64,000 bases of DNA from Colwellia sp. RSH04 (lineage in GTDB: Bacteria > Pseudomonadota > Gammaproteobacteria > Enterobacterales > Alteromonadaceae), in the NCBI RefSeq assembly GCF_003545765.1, contig NZ_QXIO01000004.1, positions 310,001 through 374,000 on the forward strand. Direction: 5' to 3'. A model generated the notes under the pieces. That model was not told the DNA's origin, made no database searches, and was given only the letters and a program-made list of their open reading frames with translations. This document shows positions 47,966-56,003 of this stretch, piece after piece; within the stretch, counting starts at the first letter, position 1, and each line of letters starts with the position of its first letter. The translations under genes and the position numbers were made by a program.

Positions 47966-49405
47966 ATGAATCACTTAATAAAACACCTTTTACTCACAAT
48001 TAAAGTACTAGTAATGATGACAGCTCTTACTGTTTCTCCCTTAATAGCAAAAACAAAAGCTGATGTCAGATATGGAAAATATAAACAATCAGGGTTAGAC
48101 AAACCTTTTATTAAACATCAAGATATTTCCCCTGTGTTAAGTGCGCTTGAACAACAGCCAATGCTGACTATTCAAACCATTGGGCAATCTTTTAATGGCA
48201 CCAATATAAAAACTATCTCAGTAGGTAAAGGGAAAACACACATATTAATTTGGTCACAAATGCATGGTGATGAACCCACGGCTACAGGTGCTATTTTTGA
48301 TGTCATTAATTACATCATCGATGATGAACAGGTCGACTGGCGTGCAAGCTGGACGAACAAATTAACCCTTACGTTTATGCCAATGTTAAATCCAGATGGT
48401 GCTGATAAAACCACCCGTGTCAATGCACAAGGTATCGATATAAACCGAGATGCCAGAGCGTTGCAAACTCCTGAAGGTAAAGTGCTAATGGAGTTATTAA
48501 CCACACTAAAGCCTCAATTTGCTTTTAACTTGCACGATCAAAGCCGAACATATGGCGCAGGAAACACTGGTAATCCAGCAACCGTATCAATATTAGCTCC
48601 CTCTTATAATTACCAACGTGATATTAACCCAATTCGTTTAAATGCAATGCAGCTTATTGTCGATATAAACGAAACAATTGAAGGACAATTAACCGATCAT
48701 ATTGGTCGATACGATGATGGATATTCCCATAGAGCATTTGGTGACACTTTTACTAAAACAGGAGTAAGCACGGTTCTAATAGAAGCTGGCGGTTACCCTT
48801 CTGACGATAACCGTCAAGTTGCCCGTAAAGCTATTTATAAAATGGTATTAGCAGGAATAGACTCAATTAATACTCAATCTTATACTACATTCACCCAAGC
48901 TCAATACGAATCTATCCCATTAAATATTGAGCATAAAATCAAAGATTTAATTATTAATAATCTGACTATAAATCATCACAAAAATAAGAATTATCAAACT
49001 GATTTAATAATAAATTTTGATGTATACGGTTCACAAAAAGCAAAAATCCAAGCTATTGGTGATGCCTCAGACTTTTCTGCTTATCACGTTTTTGACGCTA
49101 AAGATTTTAATTATCAAACGGGTAAGAGCTTTTCAATTAATAAAAAATTGACATTAACCGATAGCGTCTATTTCAGGTTACTAAAACAAGGTTACAGCCA
49201 TTTTGTTGGTGATATAGACAAACTGAAAGTTTCAACACGATTCCCCGTTATGATTAACCCAAGTAAAACAGCCTGTGTTCTCCCTTGTAATGGTCAAACG
49301 GCCACATTTTTATTAACAGATGGTCGTGGTATTAAGTTTGCGGTTATCAACGGGCAGATCATCGATTTACGAACCGGAAAAACATTAAATCCACTTGGTA
49401 CTTAA
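47966..49405 (+). CDS. Secreted M14 zinc carboxypeptidase
   Basis: 479 residues with a signal peptide (LLLTIKVLVMMTALTVSPLIA). Zinc ligands are His100 and Glu103 (QMHGDEPT) and His190 (FNLHDQS). The substrate arginine region is DINRDARALQTPEG, and Glu273 in VLIEAGGYPSD is the general base. M14 members such as MpaA and ENP1 cut the gamma-D-Glu-meso-DAP bond of wall peptides, an activity that fits this locus. A further domain of about 170 residues follows the catalytic part. The substrate is inferred from context. Confidence 0.85.
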   Translation: MNHLIKHLLLTIKVLVMMTALTVSPLIAKTKADVRYGKYKQSGLDKPFIKHQDISPVLSALEQQPMLTIQTIGQSFNGTNIKTISVGKGKTHILIWSQMHGDEPTATGAIFDVINYIIDDEQVDWRASWTNKLTLTFMPMLNPDGADKTTRVNAQGIDINRDARALQTPEGKVLMELLTTLKPQFAFNLHDQSRTYGAGNTGNPATVSILAPSYNYQRDINPIRLNAMQLIVDINETIEGQLTDHIGRYDDGYSHRAFGDTFTKTGVSTVLIEAGGYPSDDNRQVARKAIYKMVLAGIDSINTQSYTTFTQAQYESIPLNIEHKIKDLIINNLTINHHKNKNYQTDLIINFDVYGSQKAKIQAIGDASDFSAYHVFDAKDFNYQTGKSFSINKKLTLTDSVYFRLLKQGYSHFVGDIDKLKVSTRFPVMINPSKTACVLPCNGQTATFLLTDGRGIKFAVINGQIIDLRTGKTLNPLGT

Positions 49406-49483
49406 ATATAAGTACTTATCACAGCAGCTTTAGATTTAATAAACAATTAAAGCCTATATTAAGTAAGACTAAGAGTTAATTTT

Positions 49484-49798
49484 ATGGACACTACATTTGT
49501 AGCTATTATTTTTACCGTGTTTTGTGGCATACCATGTATGGTTATTGGTTACATGATAGGCATGAAACAAAAACGAAGTTTACTTTCTAGCTGGGACGAT
49601 GATTCCTTTTCCGATCCTGAACAAGTGGGCCGGATAATGGGAGGAAGCTTGTTTTTAATGGGATTGATCTTATTGGTGTTTAGTATAGGTGTAATAGTCA
49701 GTTTAATAACAATCCCAGAGGCTTGTATCGCTTTGTGCGTATCAATTTCATTGCCTTTTATAGCAGGGCTACTATCTAACTTAAAGTATGGCAAATAA
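49484..49798 (+). CDS. Small membrane protein, 104 aa
   Basis: Not recognised. Three hydrophobic segments are seen (residues 1-23, 50-75 and 78-98) with a short acidic loop SSWDDDSFSDPEQVG between the first two. It follows the M14 peptidase by about 80 bases and precedes a tandem repeat. The frame and hydrophobicity suggest a real membrane protein; the function is unknown. Confidence 0.45.
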   Translation: MDTTFVAIIFTVFCGIPCMVIGYMIGMKQKRSLLSSWDDDSFSDPEQVGRIMGGSLFLMGLILLVFSIGVIVSLITIPEACIALCVSISLPFIAGLLSNLKYGK

Positions 49799-49844
49799 CT
49801 AACCATCGATTTAAAAAGGCATCTAACACTTTATATGCTATTTC

Positions 49845-49960
49845 GTTTACTGAGTTTACTGAGTTTACTGAGTTTACTGAGTTTACTGAGTTTACTGAGT
49901 TTACTGAGTTTACTGAGTTTACTGAGTTTACTGAGTTTACTGAGTTTACTGAGTTTACTG
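49845..49960. repeat. 9-bp tandem repeat GTTTACTGA, about 12.9 copies
   Basis: Twelve identical copies of GTTTACTGA and an eight-base partial copy run head to tail without a single change. Such perfect repeats change length easily by slippage. Confidence 0.98.
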
Positions 49961-50170
49961 TATAAATGATGTCCCCCCAAAACATAGTTTATGAGTAACA
50001 CCATGATTAAAATACTAATTTTATGCTTCTTATCAGAAGTTAATTTAATTAAACATTTTTTTCATGAGAATAAAGTCGAGTTTGTATTCCCTTGAACCAA
50101 CCTTTTGTACAAATACATAACCAGACAACAGGAGTTTAATGGCAACGTATTTAATTTAATGAACTAGTTT

Positions 50171-50204
50171 CAGCATATTGGCGACGAATACCACCAATAT
50201 GCTG
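50171..50204 (-). terminator. Hairpin after the 624-residue protein gene
   Basis: CAGCATATTGG (50171-50181) pairs perfectly with CCAATATGCTG (50194-50204) over a 12-base loop. It begins 45 bases past the minus-strand stop. The T-run is poor. Confidence 0.5.
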
Positions 50205-50248
50205 TAGGATTTTGCCCTATTAAAAGACTGTTTTATTACGTTGCGATA

Positions 50249-52123
50249 TTATTCAAATATGTGTAACCACAGATCATTACCTTGACCATTGTCATTAATT
50301 GCATATTCAAACGCAGCTTTTGAGTACTTTTGACCTTCTCCAGAAACAGAAGAATTATAACTACCCCACTTCTGTTCATTCCAACGGCCAAATGGGTCAT
50401 TAACCGTATAATGTGCACCATCATAACCAGTAACAACCATTATGTGACCTGGATTAGTAAACCAACCATGTACAATAGCAACTTTGCCATCAGCCAATGC
50501 TTGTTGTAATTCAGCAAAAGTACCGTTGGTTTTACTGTCTGCACGTTTACTGCTGCCAGCTCTAATCGCCATTGTATTATAACCATTAGCCAGTGAAGGA
50601 ACGGTTTGTAATACACCACCTAATTCTTCATATAAATAATCAGGTGTATTACCCGTAACACTTGGATTAGTGAAGTTATGTAAGTCTGTCACCATAGCAA
50701 GTGAAGTAACTGAACATGTACCGTAAGGGTCATAGTAGTTATTTAGTTGAAAGTAATATGGCACTGACTCAGCAACAGGAGGCGTAACGCCACCACCGCC
50801 AGATGTATCTGCAGCCATCCAAGGTAACATATCATTACTATTACCATGATTAGCAACATTATTATCAAACGTAGATTGTTGCCAATTTAACGCTGACCAA
50901 TCGTTCCAAACAGCTTGAGGAACTGGACCTCCTGGTACACGCCAAATTGACGTATTGGGACCAGCAACATCAATAAAGCGACTTAATTGACTTGAAGTAA
51001 TGTTGTCATACTCTGTAGAAACAATATGCCAAATTGGTTTATTAGCCCCAAGTGTACGATACTCACTATTACCTGCTTCTATCCATTGTTTAGGGTTAGC
51101 CATATACGATGCACCCCATACTTCTACATAGGTTTGTGGCATATGAAAGTCTACATACTGGTCAATAATGCCAACATTCATCCCTTGTGAAATTGGGTTG
51201 CTCCACGTAGTGGCACCAATTGGGAATGATGCATTTATTAAACCCGCATTAATAGCGTCCTGTTTAGCACTTTCAAACGCTTGGAATATATTATGAAGTG
51301 CTGCTGACGTATTATTAAACTCAACTTCAACATCAAGCACATACCCTACATAACCGTATTGAGCCGCTTTATATAACGCATCTGCTTGCGCTACATCATC
51401 ACCTGGATAATTGTATGACCAAGCCCAAGGTTCAATGCCTTTATTTTTATAAATATTGGTTGTTGTGGTTGAACATGCGTCAGTAAATAATGAACAATTA
51501 GATGTATCATCAGCGATTTTAATAAAAACACGTTTTACACCCATAGCAGACAATTCATTAGCTAATTGCGTATGGCTCTTGTTTAAACCATCTTCGTCGA
51601 TATACCACAACCAAGCACCTAAACGGTTTTCTACGGTTGTTGAACCACTGGCCATCTGATCTTTAACCGCAAGATAAAAACTAGCCCCCCAACGATTGGT
51701 ATAACAAGCCGTACCACCATTTAGCTGATTACATGCATCAACTTCTTGTTGATTAAAGTTGCCATATACATTATTTGGTGCGCCTGATACGCTTTCAAAA
51801 CAATGACCACCGTAAGTCCCTGAACGAAGACTACCTGTTGGGCAGTCAGCCGTCCCTCTTAAATTGTTAGTAAATGACTCAGACCATCTTAAAACGTCTA
51901 TGGTTGTACCTTGAACTTGATATTGATATGTATTGGTACAAGCACTACCGCCACCTGCAGATACACACCCACTTACCATATCGTTGGTAAATGGACCAAA
52001 TGCGTCAACTCCATTTGCGCAAAACCCTAAATTTTCATCAAACGTAGCACCGTCTGGACACATTGCTATTGCATTAGCACTGAGCAAGAAAGTTAAAGCT
52101 ATTAATTTTTTTATTATTCTCAT
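50249..52123 (-). CDS. Secreted TIM-barrel-like hydrolase with C-terminal C39-like peptidase
   Basis: 624 residues with a signal peptide (IIKKLIALTFLLSANAIAMC). The first 150 residues contain two Cys-rich repeats (CPDGATFDENLGFC, CPTGSLRSGTYGGHC). Residues about 165-420 share the barrel-like domain with the lipoprotein at 34.6 kb (LGAWLWYIDEDGL, GIEPWAWSYN, GYVLDVEVEF). From about 450 comes a papain-like C39 domain with YGTCSVTSLAM (Cys), GHIMVVTGYD (His) and VNDPFGRWN (Asp), closely like the free-standing protein at 62.3 kb. One protein thus joins a possible glycan hydrolase to a peptidase, as expected for wall digestion. The barrel family is not recognised and its activity is inference. Confidence 0.7.
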   Translation of the reverse strand: MRIIKKLIALTFLLSANAIAMCPDGATFDENLGFCANGVDAFGPFTNDMVSGCVSAGGGSACTNTYQYQVQGTTIDVLRWSESFTNNLRGTADCPTGSLRSGTYGGHCFESVSGAPNNVYGNFNQQEVDACNQLNGGTACYTNRWGASFYLAVKDQMASGSTTVENRLGAWLWYIDEDGLNKSHTQLANELSAMGVKRVFIKIADDTSNCSLFTDACSTTTTNIYKNKGIEPWAWSYNYPGDDVAQADALYKAAQYGYVGYVLDVEVEFNNTSAALHNIFQAFESAKQDAINAGLINASFPIGATTWSNPISQGMNVGIIDQYVDFHMPQTYVEVWGASYMANPKQWIEAGNSEYRTLGANKPIWHIVSTEYDNITSSQLSRFIDVAGPNTSIWRVPGGPVPQAVWNDWSALNWQQSTFDNNVANHGNSNDMLPWMAADTSGGGGVTPPVAESVPYYFQLNNYYDPYGTCSVTSLAMVTDLHNFTNPSVTGNTPDYLYEELGGVLQTVPSLANGYNTMAIRAGSSKRADSKTNGTFAELQQALADGKVAIVHGWFTNPGHIMVVTGYDGAHYTVNDPFGRWNEQKWGSYNSSVSGEGQKYSKAAFEYAINDNGQGNDLWLHIFE

Positions 52124-52413
52124 AGTTAATATTCTTTTTATTGAAAAATTTTATGAAATCAGAATGTTATTACTGTTAGATTTCGCTGTACCAGCAATAT
52201 AATCACTGGAACTTTCATTAAACGATTAAAAGATAACCACAACCAATTAAGTAATATAGGTTCAACCTATATCCACAAGATTTGAGATTAGAGAAGATTC
52301 TGTATTTACTGCGGTTGAATTAGCGCGATATTATCAGCGTAAATTTACCTAAAAGGGAAACAAACGTTTCCCTTTTTAATGATAGTGTTAGTGTATTTTT
52401 ACTTATTTAACCT
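52124..52413. other. Gap of about 290 bp
   Basis: The gap carries the promoter of the 50.2-52.1 kb gene and a terminator (52351-52377) for the gene to the right. Nothing else is recognised. Confidence 0.5.
52351..52377 (-). terminator. Rho-independent terminator after the beta-lactamase-fold gene
   Basis: AAAAGGGAAAC (52351-52361) pairs perfectly with GTTTCCCTTTT (52366-52376) over a four-base loop. Read on the minus strand it follows the stop at 52414 and ends in T residues. Confidence 0.8.
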
Positions 52414-53619
52414 TTATATTCTTTTACGGATAAGCAAACACATTATAAACAAAATCGAAAAGCTTAATGAGCCACCCTCGCTGCTTTTGTCAGCAACCTT
52501 GTCTGGCTCTTCAACAATAGGATTTTCTACCTTAGAATCGCCTAACGATAACACGTCGATAAAAATTTCATCAACAAACGCCCACCAATCAGCTGAATTA
52601 GCCGGATAACCATTTACTGTTATAGCAATAGTCATCTTTTGCTCAGGTAAATACATCATAATAGACTTGTATCCACCAAGCGTTCCAGTATGACCAAAAT
52701 GAAATACATTTTGTACTGTCCATAAGCGTGTTCCTAGTCCGTAGGCTACATCTTGCTCGCTTGGCGAAGACATGGCGGCGATCGAATCGGCAGATAGGAT
52801 GTTTTGTGTAAATACATTATGAATAAGCAAGGCTAAATCGTTCGGCGTTGCCACAAAATTACCTGCAGCACCTATAGCACTTAAATGGTACTCGTAGGCC
52901 CTATTGTTTTCAGCTAATCCGTATATAGGCAAAGTAGCAGTGCTGTAATTATCAACAAAAATATTATTAAGCGCTAATGGAGCTGTTAGCAAAGTGTCAA
53001 AAGCATCGGCTAATGTTTGTCCAGTAATAGATTCAATGAGCAAGCCTAGAATGTAGTAGCCTGTATTGGAATAATTGGAACTTGTGCCCGGTTCAAAATC
53101 AGCACCATATTGCTCGGGATAGCTTAAAATTTCTGCCGATGTCCATACTTTATTGGGCTGTGCTAAGGCAATATCAAAAAAGTTATTAGCCCCGTTAATA
53201 TGATCATAAACACCTGCACTGTGATTTAATAATTGCCGAATAGTAATCTTGTCTTTATTAGGTAGATTATATAATTCAACATAATCAGAAACTCTATCAT
53301 TAAGACCAAAATGCCCTTGTTCATGTAACATCATCACCATAATAGCAGTTAGATGTTTTGACATGCTAGCCAACCGAAATAAATGCGTTTCGTTAACTTC
53401 AACTTGTGAGGACATTATTGCAATGCCTTTCGTAGCTGTTATTGAAGTGCCATCTTCTAGCACTACAGCAACAGATAAACCGGGTACAGCTAGCTTCTCA
53501 AAACTGTCATTGATTGTAGCATTTAATTTTTCCTGTATAGCATTGTTTTCAAAAGCAAATAACGAACTAGACAAAAGCAGTATGCTGATATTTAGTGTGA
53601 TTGTAATTATTTTATTCAA
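52414..53619 (-). CDS. Serine hydrolase of beta-lactamase fold with GlyGly-CTERM-like tail
   Basis: About 401 residues from the TTG at 53619, chosen because AAGGAG lies upstream at good spacing and a signal peptide (IITITLNISILLLSSSLFA) follows at once. The class C motifs are present: SxxK as SMSK (Ser85, Lys88), Tyr183 in NYSNTG and HTG in HFGHTGTLGG. The C-terminus has a Gly-Gly-Ser, a hydrophobic helix (LSFSILFIMCLLI) and a basic end RKRI, which is the GlyGly-CTERM pattern processed by rhombosortase. B. subtilis AmiE (YbbE), a wall amidase next to NagZ and NamZ, is in the same fold, so an amidase or D-peptidase role is plausible. It is not clearly an antibiotic resistance enzyme. Confidence 0.8.
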   Translation of the reverse strand: MNKIITITLNISILLLSSSLFAFENNAIQEKLNATINDSFEKLAVPGLSVAVVLEDGTSITATKGIAIMSSQVEVNETHLFRLASMSKHLTAIMVMMLHEQGHFGLNDRVSDYVELYNLPNKDKITIRQLLNHSAGVYDHINGANNFFDIALAQPNKVWTSAEILSYPEQYGADFEPGTSSNYSNTGYYILGLLIESITGQTLADAFDTLLTAPLALNNIFVDNYSTATLPIYGLAENNRAYEYHLSAIGAAGNFVATPNDLALLIHNVFTQNILSADSIAAMSSPSEQDVAYGLGTRLWTVQNVFHFGHTGTLGGYKSIMMYLPEQKMTIAITVNGYPANSADWWAFVDEIFIDVLSLGDSKVENPIVEEPDKVADKSSEGGSLSFSILFIMCLLIRKRI

Positions 53620-53673
53620 AGTACACTCCTTAGCTTTTTGATTTTGAATATAACAAATCAATTTTTTGCCGCC

Positions 53674-53687
53674 CCCCCTAAGTAGGT
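53674..53687. promoter_or_regulatory. CCCC-type operator at divergent promoter
   Basis: CCCCC-TAAG-TAGGT lies between the beta-lactamase-fold gene and the phosphodiester glycosidase gene. It can be read as the imperfect palindrome CCCCTA-AG-TAGGTA. Confidence 0.5.
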
Positions 53688-53896
53688 AGTTTCAAATGTT
53701 AATTGGATTCGAATAAAAATTTAATTGCTTGATAAATAGGTGAAGTGTTAACAGTTACTAATCGGTTTCAACGATAGTTACTATCTCGCTCGTATGAATG
53801 CGATGAAATAAGATCAATTAATAAGTAAACATGACTAAACACATTGTAGATAAAAACAAAGTCACCTCTCAACTAAGACTAATAATGGAAGTATAT

Positions 53897-54835
53897 ATGT
53901 TAAAGAAGTCACTCAAATTAAGTTCTTTTTTACTCTTTTTACCACTGCTACTTAACTGTGGGGGTGGAGGAACAGAAGAAAAAAAGACAACTACTGATGC
54001 CTATCAAATTGAATGGAATAATCTATCTGACACAACCTCTTTACCTACTGGCGTAGAATTTTACAGTGCCAAAATAGAAGGTACTGGCGGTTCTGTGCAT
54101 TATCTAAAGTTAGACTTAATAAATGATGCATTAGAATTACGTGCTATTAGCGTCCCACAAAGTCAAAACCTAAATGAGTTTGTAAAAGAAACTGGCGCTA
54201 TTGCTGCAATTAACGGCGGTTATTTTTCGGGTAACACTTCATATTCTGCAGTAATAGATAATTTTAACTATTTTGCTCGTAATGTTACTAGCCTTAATAG
54301 AAATTCTAAAGCTTATCCAGTATTGCGTAGCGGACTAACAGTATCGGCTGATAATACTGCTGAAGTGAATTGGATTTATCAATTTGATCAGTCTGGTGAA
54401 GTATATAAATTTGAAGCACCATTAGCTTATGCTACTGACGATTCAACCCCTTTGCCTGTGCCTGAAAAAGATGATGGAACCGCCTTTATGCCAAAATTAG
54501 TAATCGGCGGTGGGCCTACATTAGTCAAAGATGGTCTGGAAAATCTTTCCTACGCCGAAGAGGTATTTTGGGGTTCAGGGGTTTTCTTAAATGATTTAAG
54601 ACCAAGAACAGCAGTATGTGTTACCGCTGATCAACATTTAATTATGCTAGTAGCAACACATTATAAAATCAGCGCTTTACCCAAATTTCTAATCAGTATT
54701 GGCTGTGAAAATGCGATGAATTTAGATGGTGGAGGTTCTTCTGCTATGGCTACGTTTGACACTGAAATATATAACCAAAACCGTGCAGTACCATCAGCCT
54801 TAGTCATTGTAGATAAAAATACATATGCTCAATAA
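53897..54835 (+). CDS. Lipoprotein phosphodiester glycosidase (NAGPA/DUF2233 type)
   Basis: 312 residues from the ATG at 53897, which has GGAAG five bases before it and starts a lipoprotein signal (LKLSSFLLFLPLLLNC, then GGGG). The longer frame from 53831 lacks a signal at its start. The NAGPA motifs are seen: AAINGGYFSG, VIGGGPTLVKDG, LRPRTAVCV and AMNLDGGGSSAM. Relatives cut GlcNAc-1-phosphodiester bonds in eukaryotic lysosomal tags and in some bacterial polymers. It overlaps the metallophosphoesterase gene by 11 bases, which suggests that the two act in sequence on a sugar-phosphate bond. The actual polymer is unknown. Confidence 0.82.
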   Translation: MLKKSLKLSSFLLFLPLLLNCGGGGTEEKKTTTDAYQIEWNNLSDTTSLPTGVEFYSAKIEGTGGSVHYLKLDLINDALELRAISVPQSQNLNEFVKETGAIAAINGGYFSGNTSYSAVIDNFNYFARNVTSLNRNSKAYPVLRSGLTVSADNTAEVNWIYQFDQSGEVYKFEAPLAYATDDSTPLPVPEKDDGTAFMPKLVIGGGPTLVKDGLENLSYAEEVFWGSGVFLNDLRPRTAVCVTADQHLIMLVATHYKISALPKFLISIGCENAMNLDGGGSSAMATFDTEIYNQNRAVPSALVIVDKNTYAQ

Positions 54836-55943
54836 CTCTTTTTGGAGCACCAACAAGTTACAAAACATAATTTTTTTAGTGTTGGTGCCTCTTTTTTTAT
54901 TTACTACTTTTACCCTCCATGTCACAAATAGTCAGATTAAAACAATAGGTAAAGCAAATATTAGCCAACCTAATAATTGGCAACATATTTTAATTTTAAA
55001 TGACATTAACGGTAGTTATGGTGACATTGGTTATAGTGACACCATTAAACGCCTTGTAAACCATGCTATAACTGCTTGGCAAGTTGAATTGGTTGTATCA
55101 CCAGGCGATCTAGTTGCTGGACAATCACTAAATTTAACTGAGCACAATATTAATTCTATGTGGCAAGGTTTTCATCAGCAAATTTTGTCACCTTTTACTA
55201 AAAAAGGTATTCCTTTTGCCACAAGCTTCGGAAATCACGATGGTTCGAAATACTTAGCTAAAACTCAAGCTGAAATTCATACTGAAAACAAAGCTAATCA
55301 GCAAGGTGATGGTAAAAGTCATCAACAACAATATAAATATAGCTCAGAGCGTAATATCGCCAATCAATTTTGGTTAAATAATCAACCCAAGCTTAATTAC
55401 CTTTATAAAGAGCATTTTCCTTTTTTTTATAGCTTTGAATTTGCTAATACCACGTTTGTTATAATTGACGCTTCTGGCTTTCAAATGTCAGTACAAGAGT
55501 TAACGTTAATTGAAAATATGTTAGCTAATAATCAAAATAATAAACCTCTGATGGTTATTGGTCACTTACCCTTAACAGGTATTGCGATAAACAGAAATAA
55601 ATTTGGTGAAGTATTGCAAGAAAGCGATACACTCATGGCTTTATTTAAGCAATATAAAGTAGATATTTATATCAGTGGCCATCAACATGTTTATTTTCCA
55701 GCACTTCATCAAGGAGTATTTTTACTGAACAGCGGAGGTACGCCGCCAAGATCCTTAGTAGGACAACAAAACCCACCACGTTCTAGCGTTACTGTTTTAT
55801 CAATTAATACCGATAATCAGAAATTTCATACCACCACTTATGACTTAGAGACATTAAAAGTAATTGATGAAAGCAGTATTATAGGTCATGTTAAGGGTTA
55901 CCCTTTTGATTTAACAAAATCGTTAATTCAAAGCAAACATTAG
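54825..55943 (+). CDS. Secreted or membrane-anchored metallophosphoesterase
   Basis: 372 residues. An N-terminal hydrophobic segment (IIFLVLVPLFLFTTFTL) is a signal or anchor. Calcineurin-type motifs follow: LNDINGSYGD (Asp60), VVSPGDLVAG, SFGNHDGS, VIGHLPLTG and YISGHQHVYF. It should hydrolyse a phosphate mono- or diester in the periplasm. The start overlaps the glycosidase gene, so the two are translationally coupled. It may remove phosphate from sugars freed by the glycosidase. The first motif has Asp-x-Asn where most have Asp-x-His, a small departure. Confidence 0.85.
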   Translation: MLNNSFWSTNKLQNIIFLVLVPLFLFTTFTLHVTNSQIKTIGKANISQPNNWQHILILNDINGSYGDIGYSDTIKRLVNHAITAWQVELVVSPGDLVAGQSLNLTEHNINSMWQGFHQQILSPFTKKGIPFATSFGNHDGSKYLAKTQAEIHTENKANQQGDGKSHQQQYKYSSERNIANQFWLNNQPKLNYLYKEHFPFFYSFEFANTTFVIIDASGFQMSVQELTLIENMLANNQNNKPLMVIGHLPLTGIAINRNKFGEVLQESDTLMALFKQYKVDIYISGHQHVYFPALHQGVFLLNSGGTPPRSLVGQQNPPRSSVTVLSINTDNQKFHTTTYDLETLKVIDESSIIGHVKGYPFDLTKSLIQSKH

Positions 55944-56003
55944 GAGCTGTGTAATCAAGCACAATTATTTAAGTGAAACACCCATGATAATTAATTGCAG
56001 CTT

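Larger units (their letters stand above)
49799..50248. other. Gap of about 450 bp with a tandem repeat and a hairpin
   Basis: The gap between convergent genes holds a 9-base tandem repeat (49845-49960), a CCCCC-AAAA motif at 49974 and a stem-loop at 50171-50204. No gene is seen; the VNS repeat frame read on the minus strand is an effect of the repeat. Confidence 0.6.

Noticed and set aside
49845..49960. CRISPR array
   Set aside because: The units are nine bases long and adjoin with no spacers; it is a simple tandem repeat.
49776..49985. 69-residue minus-strand frame made of VNS repeats
   Set aside because: It is the translation of the nine-base repeat array; no start signal and no non-repeat protein content.
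52414..53619. Antibiotic-resistance beta-lactamase
   Set aside because: The motifs only show the class C serine hydrolase fold; context and the C-terminal sorting tail fit a wall hydrolase better.
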